Assembly: GCF_035573695.1 (NCBI RefSeq)
Contig: NZ_CP121694.1
Span: forward strand, 1,340,501 to 1,404,500
Source: Metallumcola ferriviriculae
GTDB lineage: Bacteria; Bacillota; JADQBR01
Reading direction: 5' to 3'
Length of the DNA: 64,000 nt
The notes beneath the pieces were generated by a model. The model saw only the letters and a list, made by a program, of their open reading frames with translations, was not told the origin of the DNA and did not search any database. Below, piece after piece: positions 51,857-59,657 of the stretch. How positions within the stretch are numbered: position 1 is the stretch's first letter; every line of letters starts with the position of its first letter. The position numbers and the translations under genes are program-made.

Positions 51857-53101
51857 ATGGCTTACGTAATCATTGGCAATAGTGCAGCGGGGATTGCGGC
51901 GGCAGAGGGCATCCGCCAACAGGATAAAAGCAAATCGATTGCCATCATCAGCGATGAACCTCATGCGGCGTATTCCCGCTGTCTCACCTCATATTACCTG
52001 GGAGGTGAGGTGACCGAGGCGGGTATGCAGCTGCGGCAGGATGGTTTTTATACCAATATGGGCATCGACCTGCGGGCAGGGCAGAAAGTCACCTGTATTG
52101 ACCCCGATAGTAAGAAAGTGGTTATGGAAGGCGGCATGAAAATTGCTTATGATAAACTGCTCATAGCCGCGGGAGCGTCACCCAAGGTCCCCGACTTACC
52201 CGGGCTTAGCAGCAGCGGGATCTTTACCTTGAGGACTTTGGCCGATGCCAAGAGAATAGCCCAAGCGGCTGATAAGGGTAATAAGGCAGTGATTCTAGGC
52301 GGCGGTTTGGTCAGCTTAAAGACTGCAGCAGCATTGCGCCATCGGGGTACTGATGTGACGGTGCTGGTCAGTTCTAACCGAGTGATGTCCCGCACTTTGG
52401 GTGAGACTGCTGCCAAGATGGTGGAGGAGCAGCTTGGCGATTTGGGTGTCACGGTAATAACAAGAAGCAGCGTTAAAGCTGTAGAAGCCGACGCTAGCGG
52501 CAATGTTTCCGGGGTAAAGCTTGAAAACGGTGAACTATTCCCCGCGGATTTTGTTGTGGTAGGGAAAGGCGTCCGACCAAATACGGGTATTTTAGAACAA
52601 GCCGGTTTGGTGACGGCAGCGGGACAACCGGTTAGTGTCAACCGGTATCAGGAGACTAGACTAGAGGGTGTTTACGCCGCCGGGGATGTGGCTCTTACCT
52701 ACGATATCTTAGAAGAAAGGTATGTCTACAATGCGATTTGGCCTAACGCGGTGGAACAGGGTAAAATTGCCGGTGCCAATATGGCGGGAGCAGCAAAAGT
52801 TTATGGCGGTTCTATCAGCATGAACGCAGCGGTATTCGGCGGCATGTCCATCATTGCTGCCGGAATTGGCCAACCCCAACAAAGCGGGTTCCGCGTGTTT
52901 GAAGAGAGAAACAGCAAACAGAGGAGTTACCAACAGCTAGTTGTGGCAGAAAACCGTCTAGCAGGGTATACACTGATAGGTGATACGGCCAGGGCCGGCC
53001 TCTACACCGCCCTGATAAAATCACGTCAGGTTTTTAAGAGTGTAGACAAATTGGTTCACTGCTGCAACCGCAGCTATGTTACTCTCTCCTCTTACGGGTA
53101 A
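51857..53101 (+). CDS. FAD/NAD(P)-dependent oxidoreductase of the CO dehydrogenase operon
   Basis: A 414-residue pyridine nucleotide-disulfide-type flavoprotein: FAD loop YVIIGNSAAGIAAAEGI, YSRCLTSYYLGGE, LLIAAGASPKVPDLPG, NAD loop KAVILGGGLVSLKTAAAL and VYAAGDVALTYDI. It resembles NADH oxidase or ferredoxin-NAD reductases placed after cooF-cooS in other anaerobes and should transfer CO-derived electrons to NAD(P)+ or remove oxygen. It follows cooS by 12 bases, and GGAGGGAG supports the ATG. Confidence 0.87.
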   Translation: MAYVIIGNSAAGIAAAEGIRQQDKSKSIAIISDEPHAAYSRCLTSYYLGGEVTEAGMQLRQDGFYTNMGIDLRAGQKVTCIDPDSKKVVMEGGMKIAYDKLLIAAGASPKVPDLPGLSSSGIFTLRTLADAKRIAQAADKGNKAVILGGGLVSLKTAAALRHRGTDVTVLVSSNRVMSRTLGETAAKMVEEQLGDLGVTVITRSSVKAVEADASGNVSGVKLENGELFPADFVVVGKGVRPNTGILEQAGLVTAAGQPVSVNRYQETRLEGVYAAGDVALTYDILEERYVYNAIWPNAVEQGKIAGANMAGAAKVYGGSISMNAAVFGGMSIIAAGIGQPQQSGFRVFEERNSKQRSYQQLVVAENRLAGYTLIGDTARAGLYTALIKSRQVFKSVDKLVHCCNRSYVTLSSYG

Positions 53102-53106
53102 ATAGT

Positions 53107-53147
53107 AAAAGCAGCCTTCCCGCTTGTATACAAGGAAAGCTGCTTTT
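53107..53147. terminator. Bidirectional terminator between convergent operons
   Basis: AAAAGCAGC-TTCC pairs with GGAA-GCTGCTTTT, one unpaired base on each side, flanked by A and T runs. It serves the CO dehydrogenase operon and the convergent nitroreductase gene. Confidence 0.8.
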
Positions 53148-53175
53148 AATTTTATTCTGCAAACACTGATTGTTC

Positions 53176-54000
53176 CTAACGCCAGGTTACCACCGGTTCG
53201 CTGCGCAGCGGAATGCGCTGATAACGATATTTCGGATAACCAATTAATAAAGCGCCAAAGCATTGATGCCCTTTAGGCAGAGCTAAGGCATCTTTCATCG
53301 GCGGGTAGAATATTGAGGCTGAGGTGAAATAGCCGGCCCAACAGGCACCGATTCCCATGGAATATGCGGCCTGCTCCAAATGAGTCAACGCGACGACACA
53401 GTCGGAACTAGCAGAAGGATACGCCTTATGCGCATGGGCTATTACCATGTGCGGCGCCTTACGGCAGATTCTATCCTGGCCGTTTTCCCATAGAGTTACC
53501 AAGGCGTCAAAGCGTGCAGCTTTTGCCTGCTCGGGTTGTTCTTTAATCATATAACGCATCCAATCAATTGTAATCTGGGCTAAACGCTGTACTTCTTTTG
53601 AATCCTCTATCACTAACCACTGCACAGGCCGTTTATTACTGCCTGAGGGGGCATAATTAGCGGTGCTAATCAGCTCTGAGAAGACCTTCCGGGGAACGGG
53701 CTTATCCTTATAACTACGAATGGAACGCCGGGCAGCGAAAAAATGGCTCAACTGCTCAGGACTTGGCAATAAGTCAGATTGTACCGGAAGGCAGTCCTCA
53801 GGTTTGAGATTTTTCAATGACAATGCGCCTTTGGGGCAAACCGCCACGCAATGCCCACAGTCGATACATAAGTCTTCCGCTCCCCGTACTGGAACAGGGT
53901 AGCCCTTATCCTTCTGCATTTTAATAATTTTTGCCGGGCATTCCGCAGCGCAAATGCCGTCACCTTTACACTTAGCTACATCAACAGTAAAAAGACTCAC
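53176..54000 (-). CDS. Ferredoxin-nitroreductase fusion protein
   Basis: A 274-residue protein. The N-terminus has two [4Fe-4S] motifs (CKGDGICAAECPAKI and CIDCGHCVAVCPKGAL). The rest is an FMN-binding nitroreductase domain (FFAARRSIRSYKDKPVPRK, TANYAPSGSNKRPVQWLV, MGIGACWAGYFTSASI). Such fusions can use ferredoxin-level electrons for reduction of quinones, nitro compounds or flavin. It is divergent from the GntR gene, and a TTGTC palindrome-like site lies 56 bases upstream of its start. Confidence 0.88.
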   Translation of the reverse strand: MSLFTVDVAKCKGDGICAAECPAKIIKMQKDKGYPVPVRGAEDLCIDCGHCVAVCPKGALSLKNLKPEDCLPVQSDLLPSPEQLSHFFAARRSIRSYKDKPVPRKVFSELISTANYAPSGSNKRPVQWLVIEDSKEVQRLAQITIDWMRYMIKEQPEQAKAARFDALVTLWENGQDRICRKAPHMVIAHAHKAYPSASSDCVVALTHLEQAAYSMGIGACWAGYFTSASIFYPPMKDALALPKGHQCFGALLIGYPKYRYQRIPLRSEPVVTWR

Positions 54001-54055
54001 TTTCTATCATCCTCCTGAAATTACGATTTGAGCAGTCATTATCCATAAGCTCTAT

Positions 54056-54066
54056 TTGTCTGATAA
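54056..54066. promoter_or_regulatory. Possible GntR operator upstream of the nitroreductase gene
   Basis: TTGTCTGATAA differs only in the centre and one arm base from the perfect palindrome TTGTCAGACAA found before the GntR gene. Confidence 0.35.
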
Positions 54067-54112
54067 TTCAACAAAAATCTAATGAAACCTGCTTTTTGGT
54101 CTAAGAGGGTAA

Positions 54113-54150
54113 TAAATAAGGGCTAAACCAATCGGTTTAGCCCTTATTTA
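54113..54150. terminator. Perfect 17-bp hairpin between divergent genes
   Basis: TAAATAAGGGCTAAACC pairs completely with its downstream complement around a 4-base loop, with T-rich and A-rich sides. It lies between the divergent nitroreductase and GntR genes, where no transcript from either is expected to end. It could end a short RNA or insulate the two promoters. Confidence 0.6.
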
Positions 54151-54197
54151 GAGAGAAAAATGAGAAAAATTATGGAAACTTAGAAGGATAACTTTAG

Positions 54198-54245
54198 TTG
54201 TGTGAAGAATAAGTAGCATTTATAATCTGTAAGCTTGTCAGACAA
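54198..54245 (+). promoter_or_regulatory. Promoter and palindromic operator of the GntR-Liv-Lut gene set
   Basis: TTGTGT (54198-54203), 17 bases, TATAAT (54221-54226). The palindrome TTGTCAGACAA (54235-54245) overlaps the probable transcription start, the usual place for FadR-type GntR autorepression. Confidence 0.65.
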
Positions 54246-54291
54246 ACTGACATAACTATATTCTCATTTGTTATCTAAGGAGCTGCTGACT

Positions 54292-54978
54292 ATGGAAAAG
54301 GTGAATGTTAAGAGAACTAACCTGCCGGACTTAATTATCAAACATTTTGAGGAGATGCTTGTTTCTGGTCGTTTGAAACCTGGGGACAAGCTACCCACAG
54401 AGCATGAATTAATGGAACTGTTTTCCGTAGGAAGAACCACTATTAGGGAAGTATTGAAATCGCTTTCGGTACTAGGTGTGATTAAACGGACCAGCCAAGG
54501 TACTTTTGTTGAAGATACATCTAAAATGTTTCTCAGCCCCGTAGGTAGAGAGATTATGATGCAGCAAAATAATTTTGAGAAGATTTATGAGGCAAGGGGC
54601 ATGTTGGAAGCAGGGTTAGCAGGATTAGCTGCGGAACGTGCAAGTGACCAGGAGCTAGTGGAATTAGAAACAGTACTAATGGGCATGAAATCCCAGATTG
54701 AGGGCGATAATCAAGCATTTATTCAATCGGATATTGCGTTTCACCAACAGTTGGCCAAATTAGCGGCTAACGAGGTACTTTATAATATTTTTATTAGTGT
54801 CCGGGAAATGGTCATTGAAGCCCAAACGAAGGTAGTGGGTATACCGGGGATAAAGGAAGAGGCGTTTAAACAGCACCTGGCGATTTATGAGGCTGTTAAA
54901 AAGCGGGACAGGCCAAAAGCCGAAACGGTTATGCTTGCACACGTCAATAACATCAAACAGTATGTCAGCGAAGCTTAA
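54292..54978 (+). CDS. FadR-subfamily GntR regulator (LldR/LutR-like)
   Basis: A 228-residue repressor-type protein: winged helix GRLKPGDKLPTEHELMELF and VGRTTIREVLKSLSVLGVI, then an FCD ligand domain (MLEAGLAGLAAERASDQEL, DIAFHQQLAKLAANEVLY, with His residues for a metal). ATG 54292 follows AAGGAG; an in-frame start 24 bases earlier lacks such support. Homologues with FCD domains control lactate oxidation genes; the lut genes lie downstream. The palindrome TTGTCAGACAA is its probable site. Confidence 0.87.
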   Translation: MEKVNVKRTNLPDLIIKHFEEMLVSGRLKPGDKLPTEHELMELFSVGRTTIREVLKSLSVLGVIKRTSQGTFVEDTSKMFLSPVGREIMMQQNNFEKIYEARGMLEAGLAGLAAERASDQELVELETVLMGMKSQIEGDNQAFIQSDIAFHQQLAKLAANEVLYNIFISVREMVIEAQTKVVGIPGIKEEAFKQHLAIYEAVKKRDRPKAETVMLAHVNNIKQYVSEA

Positions 54979-55106
54979 TTCTTTCATCATTATATTTCAG
55001 AAAATTTAAAACTTTGATTAGATTTGCGCTTTGTAAGGAGGTGAGAGCTCACAAGAAGCCAGGCTTTGCAGATAGAGGAATTAAAACAAAAAAGGGAGGT
55101 TATAAA

Positions 55107-56288
55107 ATGTTATTTGGAAAACAAAAGAAATTTTTACTACTTATTGTTTTGGCGCTTTTTGTTTTGGCTGCAGCCGGCTGCGGTGGCGGTGGTCAGGCTG
55201 AACAACAAGAGAAACCCGGTGATGCCAAGGAAGTATCTAAAGACCCGATTAAGGTTGGTGTAGTAGCAGTTATGAGTGGTGACGGTGCCGGCTACGGTGC
55301 TGCGATCAAGGCTGGGTTTGAAATTAAACGGGATGAAATTAATGAAGCCGGCGGTATTAACGGGCGGCCGATTGAACTGGTTCTTGAAGACAGCGGCGGT
55401 GACAAGAACGAAGCTATTAACGCAGTGCAGAAGTTAATTAATAAAGACCAAGTATTGGCAATTCTTGGGCCTACCTATAGCGGTGAAATGTTTGCTGCTG
55501 GTCCTATAGCTGACCAGGCTGGCGTAGTTATCATGGGTACCTCCAACACAGCCGCAGGTATAGGCGAAATCGGCCCTTATGTTTTCCGTAACTCAGTACC
55601 GGAGTCAGTAGTTATTCCCACTACTGTTGCTAAAGCCAAGGAGAAGCACGGTTTTACCAAGGTTGCTTTGATGTACTCTCAAAACAATGACTTTACGGTC
55701 AGCGGTGCGCAGACCTTTGAACAAGCGTTGAAGGATCAGGGTGTAGAAATAGTGGAAACTCAAACCTTTAATGACGGCGATACCAATTTCCAAGCACAAT
55801 TAACCAAAGTAGCTGCGGCTAAACCGGATGCATTGGCTGTATCCGCACTTTACAAAGAAGCTTCATTGCTGCTTGTACAAGCCAAACAGCAGGGTTTGGA
55901 TGTTCCGGTGATGGGTGGCAACGGTTTCAATTCACCACAGCTGATGGAGATTGCTGGTGATGCTGCTGAGGGCGTAATGGTGGGCAGTCCATGGTTTACA
56001 GGTAAGGACGATCCGAAAGTTCAGTCTTTTGTACAAAAGTACAATGACCTTCATGACCAGAATCCGGACCAATTTGCTGCTCAAGCATACGATGCCTTGG
56101 GAATTATCGCAGAGGCCATGACAACGGAAGGTGCCGCTGACGATAGAGATAAATTTAGAGATGCCATGGCAGCGATTAAGGACTATGAGGGAGTTACCGG
56201 TGTTTTCTCCTTTGACGAGAATGGTAACCCGGTGATGAAAGCAACTGTACTGGAAGTCGTGGACGGAAAGTATACGGAGGTTAAGTAG
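55107..56288 (+). CDS. LivK-type substrate-binding lipoprotein (second system)
   Basis: A 393-residue lipoprotein. The signal and lipobox are FLLLIVLALFVLAAAGCGGG. The type I binding fold carries VGVVAVMSGDGAGYGAAIKA, INEAGGINGRPIELVLEDSG and LAILGPTYSGEMFAAG. ATG 55107 has AAAGGGAGG upstream. Leu/Ile/Val-type proteins have this layout, but the lut genes in the same direction suggest lactate or another hydroxy acid may be the ligand. This is inference. Confidence 0.9.
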   Translation: MLFGKQKKFLLLIVLALFVLAAAGCGGGGQAEQQEKPGDAKEVSKDPIKVGVVAVMSGDGAGYGAAIKAGFEIKRDEINEAGGINGRPIELVLEDSGGDKNEAINAVQKLINKDQVLAILGPTYSGEMFAAGPIADQAGVVIMGTSNTAAGIGEIGPYVFRNSVPESVVIPTTVAKAKEKHGFTKVALMYSQNNDFTVSGAQTFEQALKDQGVEIVETQTFNDGDTNFQAQLTKVAAAKPDALAVSALYKEASLLLVQAKQQGLDVPVMGGNGFNSPQLMEIAGDAAEGVMVGSPWFTGKDDPKVQSFVQKYNDLHDQNPDQFAAQAYDALGIIAEAMTTEGAADDRDKFRDAMAAIKDYEGVTGVFSFDENGNPVMKATVLEVVDGKYTEVK

Positions 56289-56324
56289 TAATCTGGCGGG
56301 CCCATGAAAGATGAGGTGACTTAA

Positions 56325-57203
56325 ATGTTTTGGCAGCAGGTAGTAAACGGATTGACAGCAGGAACCACATATGCCCTGGTGGCATTAGGGTATACTCTGG
56401 TTTTTGGAGTACTAGAAATAATCAACATGGCACACGCTGAGATATTTATGATGGGTGCTTTTGTAGGGTTGCTGATAGTAACGACTACAGGTGCACCCCT
56501 GTGGGTTGCCATCTTAGGGGCCATGCTGGGGGCGGGCATTTTGGGCTGGATGCTGGAGTATCTGGCCCTCCGGCCTCTTAGAACTAAAGGGGCGCCCCAT
56601 TTAGCCCCCCTAATTAGTACCATTGGGGTTTCTATTTTTTTGACCAACTTGGCTCTGATGGTTTTTGGCCCTCAGTCTACACGGTTTCCCCAAAGTGTGG
56701 AACCGGTATTTTACAACTTCTTGGGGATACGTATTTCCCTCCTCCAAATCATTATATTGGGTATTTCTTTTGCTTTAATGTTGGTGTTAAAAGTAATGTT
56801 AGCCAAAACAAAGCTTGGAAAATCACTACGATGCGTAGCGGAAAATCCCGAAGCGGCCGGCTTAATGGGCGTAAACGTTAGTTCCATGATGGTGCTGACG
56901 GTGGTGATTGCATCAGCCATGGGTGGTGCAGCCGGAGTGTTGGTAGCTTTGCAGTTTAATGCCATCTCTCCAACCATGGGGGTGGCTTATGGGCTTAAGG
57001 GATTGGCTATCATCATTGTCGGTGGCATGGGTAACATCAGCGGCGCTATGGCGGGTGGATTGATGCTCGGTGCAGCCGAAGTATTCAGTATTGCTTACAT
57101 TGGCTCATCTTATCGAGATGCCGTTGCCTTTATTATGCTAATTACTGTACTGTTAATCAAACCGTCCGGTATTTTTGGCGAGCTAGAAGGGAGGAAGGGA
57201 TAA
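56325..57203 (+). CDS. LivH-type ABC transporter permease (second system)
   Basis: A 292-residue membrane protein with LTAGTTYALVALGYTLVFGV, EIINMAHAEIFMMGAFVG, the coupling loop CVAENPEAAGLMGVNVSSM and IIIVGGMGNISGAMAGG. About eight helices. It follows the binding protein gene by 36 bases and precedes livM by 4. Confidence 0.93.
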   Translation: MFWQQVVNGLTAGTTYALVALGYTLVFGVLEIINMAHAEIFMMGAFVGLLIVTTTGAPLWVAILGAMLGAGILGWMLEYLALRPLRTKGAPHLAPLISTIGVSIFLTNLALMVFGPQSTRFPQSVEPVFYNFLGIRISLLQIIILGISFALMLVLKVMLAKTKLGKSLRCVAENPEAAGLMGVNVSSMMVLTVVIASAMGGAAGVLVALQFNAISPTMGVAYGLKGLAIIIVGGMGNISGAMAGGLMLGAAEVFSIAYIGSSYRDAVAFIMLITVLLIKPSGIFGELEGRKG

Positions 57204-57207
57204 CGTA

Positions 57208-58161
57208 ATGGACTTTTTAAACGCCTATTACTTACAAATAATCACCTTCGTAGCCATTAATGCCATTCTTGCCCTGAGTATTTACATTCCTTTTTCTGCC
57301 GGCCAATTATCCCTGGGCAATGCAGGATTCATGAGCATCGGTGCGTATACCGCGGCGATACTAAGCCTCAATTACGACACAAATATTTTCATAAGTATTA
57401 TTGCAGGCGCCTTAGTGGCCGCTCTTGTAGGAATGGTGCTAGGCTTTCCCGCGCTACGGCTGACAGGACTTTTCTTGGCCATTGCTACATTGGGCTTTGG
57501 CGAGGTGGTTAGGGTGGTCTTTTTAAACTTAAAGATCACTAACGGAGCACTCGGGCTGCCGGGCATTCCTAACCTGAATAATTTATTTGGGGGATACCTT
57601 AAAGCTGCGGGTATTGACAGTTTGTGGGGCTTACGGTTTACTCAAGTTTCTGCCATACTCACCCTTGTTTTTTCCTTTGCCGTATTGGCCGTTTGTTTTG
57701 TGTTTATTCTTCGCCAGGAAAAATCACGTATTGGAAGAGCGATGGCCGCCATCAAAGCAGACGAGGTGGCCGCAGAAGTAATGGGTATCAGCACAACTTA
57801 CGTAAAGATGCTGGCCTTTGCCCAAGGTGCCTTTTTAGCGGGGTTGGCCGGGGCATTGTCTGCTCATATCACAAACTTTATCTCGCCTGGTGACTTTGGT
57901 TATCACCATGCCATTGATATGCTGCTGTTTGTGGTTTTAGGGGGCAGTGAGGTGGTATGGGGCGGTCTGCTGGGTGCCTTCATTATTACCACCATACCGG
58001 AAGTGCTGCGCTTTGTTGAGGATTACCGGTGGATACTGTTCGGCATGCTGTTAGTTCTGATGATGGCTTTTAGACCCCAGGGTATTATAGATGCCAACCT
58101 GTTTAAGCGTTCTAAAGAGGCGAAAGATACGCTGAAACAGAACGGGGAGGTGAGCAGCTAA
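57208..58161 (+). CDS. LivM-type ABC transporter permease (second system)
   Basis: A 317-residue membrane protein: FSAGQLSLGNAGFMSIGAYT, LRLTGLFLAIATLGFGEVVR, the coupling loop IKADEVAAEVMGISTTYVKM and VLGGSEVVWGGLLGAFI. The C-terminal tail is hydrophilic. The stop overlaps the start of the next gene by one base (TAATG). Confidence 0.93.
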   Translation: MDFLNAYYLQIITFVAINAILALSIYIPFSAGQLSLGNAGFMSIGAYTAAILSLNYDTNIFISIIAGALVAALVGMVLGFPALRLTGLFLAIATLGFGEVVRVVFLNLKITNGALGLPGIPNLNNLFGGYLKAAGIDSLWGLRFTQVSAILTLVFSFAVLAVCFVFILRQEKSRIGRAMAAIKADEVAAEVMGISTTYVKMLAFAQGAFLAGLAGALSAHITNFISPGDFGYHHAIDMLLFVVLGGSEVVWGGLLGAFIITTIPEVLRFVEDYRWILFGMLLVLMMAFRPQGIIDANLFKRSKEAKDTLKQNGEVSS

Positions 58162-58931
58162 TGCTACTGACATTAAAAGCGGTATCAAAGAACTTTGGTG
58201 GTTTGGCGGCAGTCCAATCGCTGGACCTAGAATTGAACCAGGGAGAGATATTAGGACTCATTGGCCCTAACGGGGCGGGGAAGACTACTGTTTTTAACCT
58301 CATTTCCGGGCTTATGCCCGTATCAGGCGGTAACATTCTCTTAGACGATGTTTCTTTGTCGACTAAAAAATCTTCAGAAATAACTCGTTTGGGAATTGCC
58401 AGGACATTCCAGAACATCAGGCTGTTCGGGCATCTCACTTCGCAGCAAAATGCAATGGTCAGTCAGTTCTGTCGTACTAAGAGTGGTATTTGGAGTGCTT
58501 TCCTGGGACTAAAGGGTTTTAGGGAAGAGGAAAAGGAGATAAAGCGGCGGGCAGACCAACTGCTGGAGTTTGTGGGTCTTGGAGATTTGGGAGACACTCA
58601 TGCAAGCAGCTTGCCCTACGGCAGTCAGCGGCGGCTGGAAATTGCTAGAGCGCTGGCTACTCAGCCAAAGGTGCTGCTGCTGGATGAACCAGCGGCGGGC
58701 ATGAATGAAGTGGAAACCAAGGCGCTGCTAAAGCTAATTTTCTCTATTAAGGATACAGGTGTCAGCATAATTATTATTGAACACGACATGAACCTGGTGA
58801 TGAACCTCTGCGACCGGGTGGCTGTTCTAAACTTTGGCGGTAAAATTGCAGACGGCATTCCCGCGGAAGTGCAGAAAAGTCCTGAGGTTATTCAGGCGTA
58901 CCTGGGTAAGGAGGATGATGATATTGCTTGA
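58161..58931 (+). CDS. LivG-type ABC transporter ATPase (second system)
   Basis: A 256-residue ATPase, intact here unlike its homologue at 43445: Walker A GLIGPNGAGKTTVFNLISG, GIARTFQNIRLFGHLT, signature LPYGSQRRLEIARALATQP, Walker B LLLDEPAAGMNEVE and H-loop IIIIEHDMNLVMNLCDR. If both transporters are expressed, this protein could in principle replace the broken one. Confidence 0.94.
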   Translation: MLLTLKAVSKNFGGLAAVQSLDLELNQGEILGLIGPNGAGKTTVFNLISGLMPVSGGNILLDDVSLSTKKSSEITRLGIARTFQNIRLFGHLTSQQNAMVSQFCRTKSGIWSAFLGLKGFREEEKEIKRRADQLLEFVGLGDLGDTHASSLPYGSQRRLEIARALATQPKVLLLDEPAAGMNEVETKALLKLIFSIKDTGVSIIIIEHDMNLVMNLCDRVAVLNFGGKIADGIPAEVQKSPEVIQAYLGKEDDDIA

Positions 58932-59634
58932 AATCAGTGCCATTGAAGCCTATTACGGTAATATAAGGATTTTAAAAGGGGTAGATTTGCAGGTTCCGGA
59001 AGGATCTATAGTGACCTTAATCGGTGCCAACGGTGCCGGCAAGACCACTACCCTGCGTACCATTACGGGAGCACTGGTTCCCAGGAGCGGTAGGATAACC
59101 TTTAAAGGGGAGGATATCATCGGTTGGCCGCTTCATAAGGTGGCCCGAATCGGTATCAGCATGATTCCTGAAGGGCGGGCCATATTTAAGAAACTGACGG
59201 TGGAAGAGAACCTGGAGATGGGTGCACTTAACCGCAAAGATAATGAAGTCAAACAGGATAAGGAAAGGGTTATGGATAGATTCCCTATTTTACGGGAGCG
59301 CTTAACGCAGCAGGCAGGCAACCTTTCCGGAGGCGAACAACAAATGTTGGCTATCGCTAGGGCGTTGATGGCTCGGCCTAAACTGCTGCTTCTGGATGAG
59401 CCCTCAATGGGTTTGGCCCCGCAAATTGTCGCGGACGTGTTTCGGGTAATTAAAGAGATTAACGATCAGGGAACCACCGTCCTGTTAGTGGAGCAAAATG
59501 CCAGACAGGCTCTAAAGGTTGCACATTACGGCTACGTAATGGAAACGGGAAGGATAGTACTGTCAGGTACTGCTGCGGCACTGGCACAGGACCCTAAAGT
59601 TATCGAAGCGTATTTGGGAAGCAGGGCAGTGTAA
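58918..59634 (+). CDS. LivF-type ABC transporter ATPase (second system)
   Basis: A 238-residue ATPase: Walker A TLIGANGAGKTTTLRTITG, GISMIPEGRAIFKKLTVEEN, signature [32 protein letters not shown] and [12 protein letters not shown]. Two adjacent ATG codons (58915, 58918) follow AAGGAGG. I use the second for spacing. It overlaps the end of livG by 14 bases. Longer upstream extensions would read through livG and are not supported. Confidence 0.93.
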   Translation: MILLEISAIEAYYGNIRILKGVDLQVPEGSIVTLIGANGAGKTTTLRTITGALVPRSGRITFKGEDIIGWPLHKVARIGISMIPEGRAIFKKLTVEENLEMGALNRKDNEVKQDKERVMDRFPILRERLTQQAGNLSGGEQQMLAIARALMARPKLLLLDEPSMGLAPQIVADVFRVIKEINDQGTTVLLVEQNARQALKVAHYGYVMETGRIVLSGTAAALAQDPKVIEAYLGSRAV

Positions 59635-59657
59635 GCTTAAAGGGAGCGGGTGGTAGG

